From: Paenibacillus stellifer
Lineage (GTDB): Bacteria > Bacillota > Bacilli > Paenibacillales > Paenibacillaceae
Length of the DNA: 64,000 nt
Direction: 5' to 3'
Assembly: GCF_000758685.1 (NCBI RefSeq)
Contig: NZ_CP009286.1
Span: 2,200,501 to 2,264,500 of the forward strand
Of this stretch, positions 36,571-44,489 are shown piece by piece. The position numbers were made by a program, and so were the translations under genes. Below the pieces are notes generated by a model, which saw nothing but the letters and a program-made list of their open reading frames with translations, did no database searches and was not told where the DNA came from. The first letter of the stretch is position 1. The number at the start of each line of letters is the position of its first letter.

Positions 36571-36601
36571 ACTTTAAAGGTTGGAGTATACTCCAAGTCA
36601 A
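36571..36601 (-). promoter_or_regulatory. MerR-type promoter with 19-bp spacer, module A
   Basis: On the - strand: -35 TTGACT (36601-36596), a 19-bp spacer (36595-36577) and -10 TAAAGT (36576-36571). A perfect dyad TTGGAGTATACTCCAA (36581-36596) fills the spacer. The long spacer with a central palindrome is the hallmark of MerR-activated promoters. Confidence 0.85.
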
Positions 36602-36683
36602 GGGCCCAGTGCTTCGTGTACGAGACTGACAGTAATGGGGTGTAAATGGGGGGGAACAAGGTTACTCCGGCCGGCGCTGCTGC

Positions 36684-36785
36684 TTCGGCTCAGTCCCGGC
36701 GGCGGTTTGCCGGTCTGTCATCGGTCTGCCTCGGCTTCGGGTCAGCCCCGGCGGCGGTTTGCCTTAACGTCTGTCATCGGTCTGA
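36684..36785. repeat. Tandem duplication of about 52 bp at the 3' end of the second MerR gene
   Basis: The stretch at 36684-36729 (cccggcggcggtttgcc, then gtctgtcatcggtctg) recurs at 36736-36785 with a few changes. The second copy contains the stop codon and last codons of the MerR gene at 36774, so the first copy is a duplicated gene end. Confidence 0.65.
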
Positions 36786-37151
36786 TTCGGCTTCGGCGAT
36801 TTGCCGATCGTAATGCTCCAGCTTCCGGTTCAGCAGCTTCAGCAGCCCCTGATAGTCGCGGATTTGGTTCTCGATAAGCTCTTTCTGCTGCCGAATCACG
36901 CTTTGTTTCTCCTTGAGCGCTGGTTCTCCGTTAAGGCTGAGCCTGTTAAACTCTTTGATGGATTCCAGGGACATTCCGGCTGCCTTCATGCAGCGAATCA
37001 TCCGGATTCTGGACAAGTCGGATTCATCATACTGCCTTCTGCCGTTTTCCGTCCGGTGTACGGGAGGCAGCAGGCCTTCTTTCTCATAGTAACGCAAGGT
37101 GTAGGACGACATCCCGAACAACTCGGTTACCTCTTTTATTGTATATTCCAT
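36774..37151 (-). CDS. MerR family transcriptional regulator, module B
   Basis: 125 residues. MerR winged helix (YTIKEVTELFGMSSYTLRYYEKEGLLPP) followed by RMIRCMKAAGMSLESIKEF and a C-terminal coiled coil (KELIENQIRDYQGLLKLLNRKLEHY). GGAGGAGG lies before the ATG. It is divergent from the SDR gene at 37860, whose promoter (37776-37806) has a MerR-type 19-bp spacer, so I infer it controls that gene. The module parallels MerR/SDR module A next door. Confidence 0.88.
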   Translation of the reverse strand: MEYTIKEVTELFGMSSYTLRYYEKEGLLPPVHRTENGRRQYDESDLSRIRMIRCMKAAGMSLESIKEFNRLSLNGEPALKEKQSVIRQQKELIENQIRDYQGLLKLLNRKLEHYDRQIAEAESDR

Positions 37152-37775
37152 AATTTGAACCTCCTCCGGCAGCTTGACCGAATTAAATCTCAGAATTAAC
37201 CCCTGGGTTTCTACTCTTAAGCGGACTTAGATGAAGCTATTTCGATATAATAGGCCTACTCTCAACGCTTACGGACAGAGATGGCCTTATTCCAGTCCAG
37301 GGGTATCGAAAAAGCCTTCCAATCAACGGATATCGGCTCCCGGGTCCGTTAGTCTAGAATAATTCCCGCTGTGTCCGCAATAAGGGCTATGAAGTCCGCA
37401 GGCATCAGGAAAGGCGCAGCCGAGAACAGCGGGTTAATATGAATGAACAAAAATCTCAAACCGATTCCGCTCCGTCTTGTCAACGTGAATGAAGCAATGG
37501 CTTCAATTACAGATAACCAATCCTCCGGCTCAACTTCGTCAAGGGGAGCAGGTAGTTATAAAAATAAGATAACCCTTTTGCCGGGAACCAACAAGCAAGG
37601 CCGCTGTCGTCAGACCCTGCCGGCTCCCGATGTCCATCAACCGTCTTCTGCTGCCTGTCGCCGACCTCTGACGGAATTCCACCGAGTTCGCCCCCCCTCA
37701 TTTCCCGCCGACCCTTGTCATTTCAGGCCAATGGGCGGACACTGTCAACCCGCCGGACAGAGTTGAAGTCCCCGC
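37152..37775. other. Intergenic region without a convincing gene
   Basis: About 620 bp upstream of module B. An imperfect dyad AGAATTAACCCCTGGGTTTCT (37192-37212) lies 40 bp before the MerR gene and may be its own operator. An open frame at 37443-37766 has no ribosome binding site of note and a biased, low-complexity product, so I do not call it. Confidence 0.5.
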
Positions 37776-37806
37776 TTGACTTAGAGTCAGCTCTAAGATA
37801 TATCCT
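37776..37806 (+). promoter_or_regulatory. MerR-type promoter with 19-bp spacer, module B
   Basis: -35 TTGACT (37776-37781), 19-bp spacer (37782-37800), -10 TATCCT (37801-37806). The dyad CTTAGAG...CTCTAAG spans 37780-37797. It reads into the SDR gene at 37860. Confidence 0.8.
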
Positions 37807-37859
37807 TGGCTCGTACCGATCCGGTATGATCCAAAGTTCAAGAACAGGGAGCGATAAAC

Positions 37860-38846
37860 ATGACGGATAACAGAGTGCAAAAGCCCATCCATTCCGGATA
37901 CCATGCCCATACGACCGCCTGGGAGATCGTAGACGGCCGGGATCTGACCGGGCAAATCGCCATCGTGACGGGAGGCTACTCTGGCATCGGACTGGAGACG
38001 ACGCGGGCGCTTGCCCGGGCAGGTGCAACGGTTCTGGTGCCGGTGCGCAATCTGGAGAAAGGGATGGAAGCGCTGAAGGATATACCCGGGGTGGAAATGG
38101 ATACCCTGGACTTCATGGACCCGGAATCCATTGACGCCTTTGCCCAGAGGTTCCTGGAGACGAACAGGCCTCTGCATATGCTCATCAACAGCGCGGGGAT
38201 CATGGCCACGCCGCTCAGACGCGATGGACGCGGATACGAGTCGCAATTCTCGACGAATCATCTCGGGCATTTTCAGCTTACGGCAAGACTCTGGCCGGCT
38301 TTGCAGCGTGCCGAAGGGGCGCGGGTTGTCTCGGTCTCTTCACGTGCACACCGGCTTGGCGGCATCGACTTCGAAGATCCGAATTATGAACGGCGGGACT
38401 ATGACAAATGGAAAGCCTATGCCCAGTCCAAGACTGCGAATATCCTCTTCGCACTGGAAATGGACCGGCGGGGACGGGAGAAGGGGGTCCGTGCGTTCTC
38501 CGTTCATCCCGGGCTAATACCGGATACAAGTCTTGGCCGTGATTTATCGGACGCGGAGATCGGACCGAGACCGGTCAAGGACGAGCAGGGGCGGACGATA
38601 TCAAATGAAGTGAATGCCTCATTCAAGACAGTGGAGCAGGGAGCGGCGACAAGCGTCTGGTGTGCAGTAAGTCCTCAGCTGGACGGTCTCGGTGGCGTAT
38701 ACTGCGAAGATGCCGATATTGCCGAAGCAGTCCCGGCGGACAGCGCAAGCTCCGGAGGGGTGCGGCCATGGGCCATCGACTCCGAGCTTGCCAAGCGGCT
38801 GTGGAAGCTGAGCGAGAATCTCACAGGCGCCCGTTTTAATCTGTAA
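37860..38846 (+). CDS. Short-chain dehydrogenase/reductase (SDR), module B
   Basis: 328 residues, the same length as the paralogue at 35092. VTGGYSGIGLETTRALARAG, NSAGIMATPL, VVSVSSRAHRLGG with the catalytic Ser, and YAQSKTANILF with Tyr-Lys. The two proteins align along their whole length (IHSGYHAHTTAWEIV versus IYSGFGARTTAEDIV at the N-terminus). NAD(P)H oxidoreductase of unknown substrate. GGGAGCG precedes the ATG. Transcribed alone from the MerR-type promoter at 37776. Confidence 0.87.
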   Translation: MTDNRVQKPIHSGYHAHTTAWEIVDGRDLTGQIAIVTGGYSGIGLETTRALARAGATVLVPVRNLEKGMEALKDIPGVEMDTLDFMDPESIDAFAQRFLETNRPLHMLINSAGIMATPLRRDGRGYESQFSTNHLGHFQLTARLWPALQRAEGARVVSVSSRAHRLGGIDFEDPNYERRDYDKWKAYAQSKTANILFALEMDRRGREKGVRAFSVHPGLIPDTSLGRDLSDAEIGPRPVKDEQGRTISNEVNASFKTVEQGAATSVWCAVSPQLDGLGGVYCEDADIAEAVPADSASSGGVRPWAIDSELAKRLWKLSENLTGARFNL

Positions 38847-38863
38847 TCCGTAATTCCTCAAAC

Positions 38864-38893
38864 TTGGCACGGAGCGGGGAGATGTGGTAAACT
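38864..38893 (+). promoter_or_regulatory. Candidate sigma-A promoter of the ABC-F gene
   Basis: TTGGCA (38864-38869), 18-bp spacer, TAAACT (38888-38893). Start of transcription near 38900 gives a leader of about 235 nt. A second -35-like TTGACA at 38965 lacks a partner. Confidence 0.45.
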
Positions 38894-38909
38894 ACAGGTA
38901 CTTTTAGGA

Positions 38910-38948
38910 ATGGGGTTGAACGCGGATGTAATTTTCTTGCTGAAATAG
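38910..38948 (+). CDS. Possible 12-residue leader peptide of the ABC-F attenuator
   Basis: ATG (38910) to TAG (38946) encodes MGLNADVIFLLK just after the predicted transcription start. AGGA lies only 1 nt before the ATG, so initiation would be weak. A stalled ribosome here or slightly downstream could release the antiterminator segment at 38985. Low confidence. Confidence 0.25.
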   Translation: MGLNADVIFLLK

Positions 38949-38984
38949 AACCGTCGAAATCAATTTGACATGTTTTATTCGGTA

Positions 38985-39118
38985 TGCAAGAAAGTTACGA
39001 ATGCGGGTCACTCGGAATAAATATTCTCCTCAGCTTCGCCAGGACGGACGAGGCTGGGGACCGCTATATTTATTTGAGCTGCGAGAATGTAACTTTCTTG
39101 CAGCTCATTTATTTTTTT
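38985..39118 (+). promoter_or_regulatory. Transcription attenuator of the ABC-F gene
   Basis: A terminator hairpin is formed by GAGCTGC (39076-39082) and GCAGCTC (39100-39106), extended by AGAA/TTCT, and followed by a T-rich tract (39108-39118). Its 3' part, GTAACTTTCTTGCA (39089-39102), is also the exact complement of 38985-38998, so a 14-bp antiterminator can form instead. This mutually exclusive pairing is the layout of drug-inducible ribosome-mediated attenuation seen before vmlR- and lsa-type genes. Confidence 0.75.
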
Positions 39119-39136
39119 GGCGGGGAGGAACCCATA

Positions 39137-40615
39137 ATGTCCGTAATTCAAGTATCGGATTTAACTTTTGCCTATGAGGGCAGCTACGATAACATCTTCG
39201 AGCACGCCAGCTTTCAATTGGATACCGATTGGAGGCTGGGATTTACCGGGAGAAACGGCAGGGGCAAGACGACCTTCATGAACCTGCTCCTCGGCAAATA
39301 CGAATACAGCGGAACGATTTCCGCTTCTGTCGATTTTGAGTATTTTCCTTTTCCTGTCGAAGACAAGGAAGCGAATACACTTGATATTGTGGAAGGCGCT
39401 GTTCCGGATCTTCAGCTCTGGGAGCTGATGCGGGAACTCTCGCTGCTGGAGGTGTCTGACGATGTGCTGTACCGGCCGTTTGCTTCCCTGTCGAATGGGG
39501 AACAGACGAAGGTGCTGCTTGCGGCACTTTTTTTGAAGGAGAACAGCTTTCTGTTAATTGATGAACCGACCAATCACCTTGATATGAACGCCAGAAGGCT
39601 GGTCAGCGAATATTTGAGCAGGAAGAGAGGATTTATTCTGGTATCTCATGACCGGGCCTTTCTGGACCGCTGTGTGGATCATATTCTTTCTATTAATAAG
39701 ACCACGATCGAAGTGCAGAAGGGCAATTTCTCCGACTGGTGGGACAACAAAGAAAGGCGCGACAGCTATGAGCTGGCGGAGAACGAAAGGCTGAGGAAGG
39801 ATATCAGGCGGCTGGAGGACTCTGCAAGGCAAAAAAGCGGCTGGTCCCATGAGGTGGAGAAGACGAAGAACGGGACAAGGAACTCCGGCTCCAAGCTGGA
39901 TAAGGGGTATGTCGGACACAAGGCCGCCAAAATGATGAAGCGCTCCAAATCGATCGAGCAAAGGCAGCAATCGGCCATCGAAGAGAAGTCCGGGCTTCTC
40001 AAGGATCTGGAATCTTCGGAGAGTCTCAAGCTGTCGCCGCTTCTGTATCATAAGAGCCGGCTTGTAGAGCTGGACAACGTATCGATTGCCTATGGGGAAC
40101 GGCTAATCTGCGAAGATATCAGCTTCTCGGTGGATCAGGGCGAGCGGATTGCGTTGTCCGGCAAGAACGGCTCCGGCAAGTCCAGCGTTCTGAAGCTGAT
40201 ATGCGGCGAGTCTCTCGCTCATACCGGAACGCTCCGTATGGGGAGCCAGCTCCGCATCTCTTATGTCTCCCAGGATACCTCGGATTTAAAAGGCGATTTA
40301 TCCGGCTACGCCCGGGACTGCGGAATTAACGAAAGCCTGTTCAAATCCATTCTGAGGAAGCTGGATTTCGCCAGAGTCCAGTTCGAGAAGGATATGGCGT
40401 CCTACAGCGGCGGACAAAAGAAGAAGGTGCTCATCGCGAGAAGCCTTTGCGAGAAGGCCCACCTGTACATTTGGGATGAGCCTCTCAATTTTATCGACGT
40501 GCTCTCCCGCATGCAGATTGAGGAGCTGCTGCTGGAGTACCAGCCCACGCTTCTCTTCGTGGAGCATGACAGCGAATTCCGCCGGAATGTCGCTACCCGG
40601 GTGATCGAGATTTAG
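39137..40615 (+). CDS. ABC-F ribosomal protection protein (Lsa-like)
   Basis: 492 residues with two ABC domains and no membrane segment. Domain 1: Walker A GRNGRGKTT, signature SLSNGEQTK, Walker B LLIDEPTNHLD. Domain 2: GKNGSGKSS, YSGGQKKK, YIWDEPLNFID. The interdomain linker (QKSGWSHEVEKTKNGTRN, AAKMMKRSKSIEQRQ) and the start (SDLTFAYEGSYDNIFEHASF) resemble Lsa-family proteins, which dislodge lincosamides, streptogramin A and pleuromutilins from the ribosome. ATG 39137 follows GGGGAGG by 8 nt. The frame is open back to 38984, but that part overlaps the attenuator and is not taken as coding. Confidence 0.85.
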   Translation: MSVIQVSDLTFAYEGSYDNIFEHASFQLDTDWRLGFTGRNGRGKTTFMNLLLGKYEYSGTISASVDFEYFPFPVEDKEANTLDIVEGAVPDLQLWELMRELSLLEVSDDVLYRPFASLSNGEQTKVLLAALFLKENSFLLIDEPTNHLDMNARRLVSEYLSRKRGFILVSHDRAFLDRCVDHILSINKTTIEVQKGNFSDWWDNKERRDSYELAENERLRKDIRRLEDSARQKSGWSHEVEKTKNGTRNSGSKLDKGYVGHKAAKMMKRSKSIEQRQQSAIEEKSGLLKDLESSESLKLSPLLYHKSRLVELDNVSIAYGERLICEDISFSVDQGERIALSGKNGSGKSSVLKLICGESLAHTGTLRMGSQLRISYVSQDTSDLKGDLSGYARDCGINESLFKSILRKLDFARVQFEKDMASYSGGQKKKVLIARSLCEKAHLYIWDEPLNFIDVLSRMQIEELLLEYQPTLLFVEHDSEFRRNVATRVIEI

Positions 40616-40669
40616 CTTTCGGCAATCGGTTGAGATGAAAGCCTATGGCAGCGTGGAACGGCGGACTCG

Positions 40670-41248
40670 TTATTGCGGTTTCAGGTATCGTTCGCGATAC
40701 TCATCCTCCAGCATGCTCATCAGAATCGAATCATGGTACTGATGATTGTAGAACAAAACGTCGCGTTGAACGCCTTCTTGACGGAAGCCGACATTTTCGT
40801 AGCAGCGCTGCGCCCGTTCATTGTAGGCATACACATTGAGCTCGATACGGTGCAGGTTGCAGATGCCGAAGCCGTAATCCAGCATCAATCGGAGAGCTTC
40901 GCTGCCGTAACCCTTGCCTTGATGCTCTGCATCGTTAATCGCGATCCGGATATTGGCGCTGCGGCTTAAGGCATCCATATCCTGCAGCGCGATATCTCCG
41001 ATCACGTTATCGTTCTCACGCAGCGCAATCAGCAGCAACAGACCGCTCTGATCCTGCGATTTGCGCTCAATATAGCCGGCGATGAATTCTCTATTGAAGC
41101 TGCGCGCCGTTCCCGTTAACCGCCGGGTCTCGGGGTCAAACAGCGTGCGGAAATAGAGCTCGGTATCTTCAAGACTGATCGGACGCAGGTAGACCTGTTC
41201 TCCTTCAAGCAGCCTGACCGGCGGTAAAGCTTGGTCCAAATGATTCAT
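40670..41248 (-). CDS. GNAT acetyltransferase, RimJ/RimL type
   Basis: 192 residues. Typical RimJ/RimL order: VYLRPISLEDTELYF, NVIGDIALQDMD, the acetyl-CoA loop HQGKGYGSEALRLMLDYGF, LHRIELNVYAYNERAQRCYENVGF and FRQEGVQRD. These enzymes acetylate an N-terminal amine of a ribosomal protein or a small amine; the target is unknown. GGGAGGAA lies before the ATG. Divergent from the MocR gene at 41358 across a short operator-like region. Confidence 0.82.
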   Translation of the reverse strand: MNHLDQALPPVRLLEGEQVYLRPISLEDTELYFRTLFDPETRRLTGTARSFNREFIAGYIERKSQDQSGLLLLIALRENDNVIGDIALQDMDALSRSANIRIAINDAEHQGKGYGSEALRLMLDYGFGICNLHRIELNVYAYNERAQRCYENVGFRQEGVQRDVLFYNHQYHDSILMSMLEDEYRERYLKPQ

Positions 41249-41291
41249 GGCAGTTCCTCCCTGTAGGTAATGAGGAAATTATAGAGGAATT

Positions 41292-41313
41292 CTGTATACT
41301 GTAAAATATACAG
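41292..41313. promoter_or_regulatory. Inverted repeat between GNAT and MocR genes
   Basis: CTGTATA (41292-41298) and TATACAG (41307-41313) are spaced by 8 nt; an overlapping ACTGTA-N5-TACAGT dyad and a direct CTGTA repeat are also present. MocR-type regulators often bind such repeated sites between divergent genes. Confidence 0.5.
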
Positions 41314-41357
41314 TTTTCAATCTTTTTAACATGACAGATTTATCGGAGGTTAATTGC

Positions 41358-42794
41358 TTGAAGGAGATCATGGAGCCGTGGATGCTGGACCCGGACACGC
41401 CTATATATATCCAGATCAGCGATCATTTCAAGAACGAGATCGGCAGCGGCCGTCTGTCATCCGGGAGCAGGCTGCCTTCGGTGCGCCATCTCGCTGAGCA
41501 TCTTGGCGTCAGCATGACGCCCGTCGAATGGGCTTACCGCCAGCTCGTCGCGGAAGGCTTCATTGAAAGCCGGCCTCGAGTAGGGTATCTGGCATCAGAA
41601 ATCCCCCAGCCTTACAACGCTTCCGCTCTGCCGAAGATCAGCCGGGAAGAGGAGGCGGCTCATGCTAGTCGCATACGGCCCGAACGGGAGTATTTGTACG
41701 ACTTTCATCTGTCGCGGAATGATTTCAGTCTTTTTCCCCTCCATACCTGGAGGCATCTGGAGACTCGTATCCTGAAGCAGGAGGGAGAGCGGCTGCTGTT
41801 CTATGGCGATCCCCAGGGCGAGTGGGGGCTTCGCTGTGAAGTCGCCGCCTATCTCAAGCAATACCGCGGTGTCGTCTGTGGCCCCGAGCAGGTGGTGATC
41901 GGTTCCGAACAGTTTCTGCTGATGTCCTGCCTGGCTCACATTCTGAAGCCGATAGAGCAGCACATTGCCGCCGAGAATCCGGTCTATCCGCTGCTGCCTG
42001 GAACCTTCAGGGAGCTTGGCTTCGATGTCTCGCCCATTCCCTTGGATAAGGACGGGATCAGCATGTCTTCCCTGGAGGCTTCCGGAGCCAGGCTCGTCGG
42101 TGTCTCGCCTTCGCATCACTTTCCTTCCACGCTAATGATGCCGATCCGCAGCCGAATGGAACTGCTGGCATGGGCTGAGCGGAAGGGGGGCTATATTATC
42201 GAGGATGACTACAGTGGCGAGTTCCGGTACTTTGGAAGACCGATTCCGTCATTGCAGGGACTGGGACCAGAGAGGGTCGTATACATCGGAGGATTCTCCC
42301 AGACGCTTGCTCCAGCGGTATGCGTGCATTACTTGGTTCTGCCTCTGCCTCTGATTGAGCGATACAAAGAACTATATCGGCGCGTGCTGTTCGAGCAATC
42401 TTCCTCACGGCTGCATCAACGGACACTTGAGAAATTTATTGCCGAGGGTCATCTAACCAAGCACATTCGAAAGCTGCGAAGGATTTACAAGGCAAAATAC
42501 GAGGCGATCGTCCAGGCGGCAGGGCAGCATTTTGGAGACAAAGCTGAGATTGTCGGAGAGGGCGCAGGCTTTCATATTCTCCTTAGAGTCCGCTGCGCAC
42601 AACCCGTGAGCAGGCTGATCGCCGCTGCGGAGCAGGCCGGGGTGCATGTTGCCTCAACAGCCTATACCTGGCTGGACCCAAGCGAGAAGCCGGAGGGTAT
42701 TCACGAGATTATTGCCGGATTCGCCGGAATTCCGCTGGAATTGATTGATCCGGGAATGAAGGCGCTGCGGGAAGCCTGGGACCCCTTGATCTGA
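41358..42794 (+). CDS. MocR/GntR-type regulator with aminotransferase domain
   Basis: 478 residues from a TTG at 41358 (CGGAGG 8 nt upstream; an ATG at 41331 lacks a site). N-terminal GntR winged helix: IYIQISDHFKNEIGSGRLSSGSRLPSVRHLAEHLGVS. Then a fold-type-I aminotransferase domain: GDPQGEWGLRCEVAAYL, AAENPVYPLL, VSPSHHFPSTLMMP and YIIEDDYSGEF with the PLP-pocket aspartate; the usual lysine position reads IGGFSQTLAPA, with Gln in place of the Schiff-base Lys. That change would prevent covalent PLP binding and is worth checking. It may regulate the divergent GNAT gene and itself. Confidence 0.8.
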   Translation: MKEIMEPWMLDPDTPIYIQISDHFKNEIGSGRLSSGSRLPSVRHLAEHLGVSMTPVEWAYRQLVAEGFIESRPRVGYLASEIPQPYNASALPKISREEEAAHASRIRPEREYLYDFHLSRNDFSLFPLHTWRHLETRILKQEGERLLFYGDPQGEWGLRCEVAAYLKQYRGVVCGPEQVVIGSEQFLLMSCLAHILKPIEQHIAAENPVYPLLPGTFRELGFDVSPIPLDKDGISMSSLEASGARLVGVSPSHHFPSTLMMPIRSRMELLAWAERKGGYIIEDDYSGEFRYFGRPIPSLQGLGPERVVYIGGFSQTLAPAVCVHYLVLPLPLIERYKELYRRVLFEQSSSRLHQRTLEKFIAEGHLTKHIRKLRRIYKAKYEAIVQAAGQHFGDKAEIVGEGAGFHILLRVRCAQPVSRLIAAAEQAGVHVASTAYTWLDPSEKPEGIHEIIAGFAGIPLELIDPGMKALREAWDPLI

Positions 42795-42813
42795 CGTTTG
42801 TTGATAATGAAAA

Positions 42814-42855
42814 AAAGACCTGGATCTCCAGCCCGGAGAACAGGTCTTTCTTTAT
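42814..42855. terminator. Terminator between convergent MocR and GT2 genes
   Basis: AAAGACCTG (42814-42822) pairs with CAGGTCTTT (42841-42849), with an inner CTCC/GGAG stem; T-rich sequence follows on the + strand and a T-run on the - strand. Confidence 0.75.
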
Positions 42856-42921
42856 AAGTTGTCTGCATATTCCGTCTGCATATTTTCTCTGCGGTTCGCA
42901 GTATCACCAACCTCGTCAATG

Positions 42922-43944
42922 CTACTTGACCGGCTTCTCCTTGGCGGTATCGCCGTTTTTGCGGAGAAACGTAAAATTGCTGTACATATAGTTGTACATG
43001 AATTTCGTCTTGCTCACCATAAGTGCGAAGGCTTTGGATCTGAGATCCACATTTTTGGCGGCCAGGATGAAGGACAGATTCTTCTTCACAAAATCCTCGA
43101 CCTCGCGCGCCGCGCTTCGGGAACCGCTCTGATCTTTTTCACGCAGGAAGAAGTTGTAGAGGTCCATTCCTTCATGAATCATATTGTTAACCGATGTCTC
43201 CCACACGGGCTGGCTGATCTTCCCGCTGTAGATCTTCATGAGAGCTTCATGCTTCTCAAGCACCGCATGGAATTTCTCGATCAGCTTCCGGGCGCTGGTG
43301 AAGCCGGTGATGCTGTCGCCGCGCTTGACGTAGTAATAGGTCGGTTCGTTGACCAGAACTACCCTGGTGGCCTGAACGAACAGCTTGTACGTCGTCAAAA
43401 TATCCTCGAATGTAACGCCAACCGGAAAGCGCACTGTATCGAACAGCTCGCGCCGGTATAATTTATCCCAGGCATAGCTCTTGATCCGCCCGTCCACGAT
43501 AATCTCTTCGATCGCCTCGGTGTTGTTCAGCACGGCCGTCTGTCCGAAGTCGTTCATCCGCTCGGCTTGACCATCAAGCTCGCTGTAATGACAGCTGATC
43601 GCAATGTCCGCTTCATGCCGGGTTATCTCCCGGTGGAGCACCTCGAACATGTTCGGGGTAATCCAGTCATCCGAGTCAATGAAGCCGATATACTTGCCCG
43701 TTGCCGCGTCAAGTCCGAAATTCCGGGCGTCGGATAGTCCGCCGTTCGGCTTGTGCATCAGCTTGATCCGCTCGTCTCGCGCCGCATATTCCTCACAAAT
43801 GGCGGAGCAGTTGTCGGGAGAGCCGTCGTCGATCAGAATCAGCTCGAAGTCCTTAAAGCTCTGAGCCAGAATGGATTCCACGCATTTGCGGATGTAGTTC
43901 TCCACATTGTAGAAGGGAACGATGATACTGATTTCCGGCTGCAT
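42922..43944 (-). CDS. Glycosyltransferase family 2 (paralogue of 28160)
   Basis: 340 residues. PEISIIVPFYNVENYIRKCVESIL, LILIDDGSPDNCSAI, KPNGGLSDARNFGLDAATGKYIGF and the DSDDW metal site follow the same order as the protein at 28160, and the C-terminal halves also match (SYAWDKLYRRELFDTVRFPVGVTFEDI). It probably adds a sugar to a similar glycan acceptor, but it lacks glycan neighbours here. AGGAGG lies upstream of the ATG. Single-gene unit ending at the terminator near 42814. Confidence 0.82.
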   Translation of the reverse strand: MQPEISIIVPFYNVENYIRKCVESILAQSFKDFELILIDDGSPDNCSAICEEYAARDERIKLMHKPNGGLSDARNFGLDAATGKYIGFIDSDDWITPNMFEVLHREITRHEADIAISCHYSELDGQAERMNDFGQTAVLNNTEAIEEIIVDGRIKSYAWDKLYRRELFDTVRFPVGVTFEDILTTYKLFVQATRVVLVNEPTYYYVKRGDSITGFTSARKLIEKFHAVLEKHEALMKIYSGKISQPVWETSVNNMIHEGMDLYNFFLREKDQSGSRSAAREVEDFVKKNLSFILAAKNVDLRSKAFALMVSKTKFMYNYMYSNFTFLRKNGDTAKEKPVK

Positions 43945-44097
43945 CTTTTAAAGACCTCCTTCTTATGATCATTTGTTCATCCGGTTTGCCGCATTCTAAT
44001 AGGTTATTTTTAAACTATAGTGCAATAAAAAAGGCCGTGTCAAACCACGAAAGAACCATATCTCAGGCGTTCATTCGTATGCTTGACTTCAATATGC

Positions 44098-44103
44098 TAC
44101 AAT
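44098..44103 (+). promoter_or_regulatory. Extended -10 element (weak upstream promoter)
   Basis: TGCTACAAT gives an extended -10 (TACAAT at 44098-44103) without a clear -35. If used, the leader of the polyamine operon would be about 380 nt. Nothing else gene-like is seen in 43945-44306. Confidence 0.3.
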
Positions 44104-44306
44104 AATGAGATTGCATGACTGCGGGTGGCCGGGCTTCAACGAAACTTCCGTTTACTTTTGCGTGAAAAGGGTATAGCTAAGCTGTAGAGCTCATCTGATT
44201 TTACCGCTCTAAAGCGGTGAAAAACGGAGGATGTTCATGGATTTCAGAGGATTTCCAAGGAAATTTAATGATCTTCTTGGCTTATCCCGGTTTTTGTTGA
44301 TTTTTA

Positions 44307-44335
44307 TTGATTATTTGCGGCCTATTCTGTATAAT
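44307..44335 (+). promoter_or_regulatory. Sigma-A promoter of the carboxynorspermidine operon
   Basis: TTGATT (44307-44312), 17-bp spacer, consensus TATAAT (44330-44335). Transcription from about 44342 gives a leader of about 150 nt. Confidence 0.6.
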
Positions 44336-44359
44336 CAGCGTTGTCGTTTTTTTATGGAA

Positions 44360-44410
44360 AAAAAGCGCCATGTATTGACATCATCCATCATCAAGCTCGC
44401 GCGGCTTTTT
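44360..44410 (+). promoter_or_regulatory. Possible attenuator hairpin in the operon leader
   Basis: AAAAAGC (44360-44366) pairs with GCTTTTT (44404-44410), extended by GC/GC across a bulge, and the right arm itself is a T-run. It lies between the promoter and the first gene, as an attenuation terminator would. No alternative pairing was proven. Confidence 0.35.
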
Positions 44411-44489
44411 ATTTACCGAATACAAACTTAGCTTATGCTATTTACACGAGTATTGATGAAACCACAAAACTTTGAGGAGGTCATTCATT

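Noticed and set aside
37443-37766. 107-codon frame between the MerR and SDR genes
   Set aside because: No good ribosome binding site, biased composition, and its end reaches close to the module B promoter.
38984-39136. N-terminal extension of the ABC-F protein
   Set aside because: The frame is open but crosses the attenuator; homologues begin at 39137, which has its own GGGGAGG site.
44231-44431. 66-codon frame MFMDFRGF... before the carboxynorspermidine genes
   Set aside because: It covers a consensus promoter and a terminator-like hairpin and shows no family pattern, though an AGGAGG-like site precedes it.
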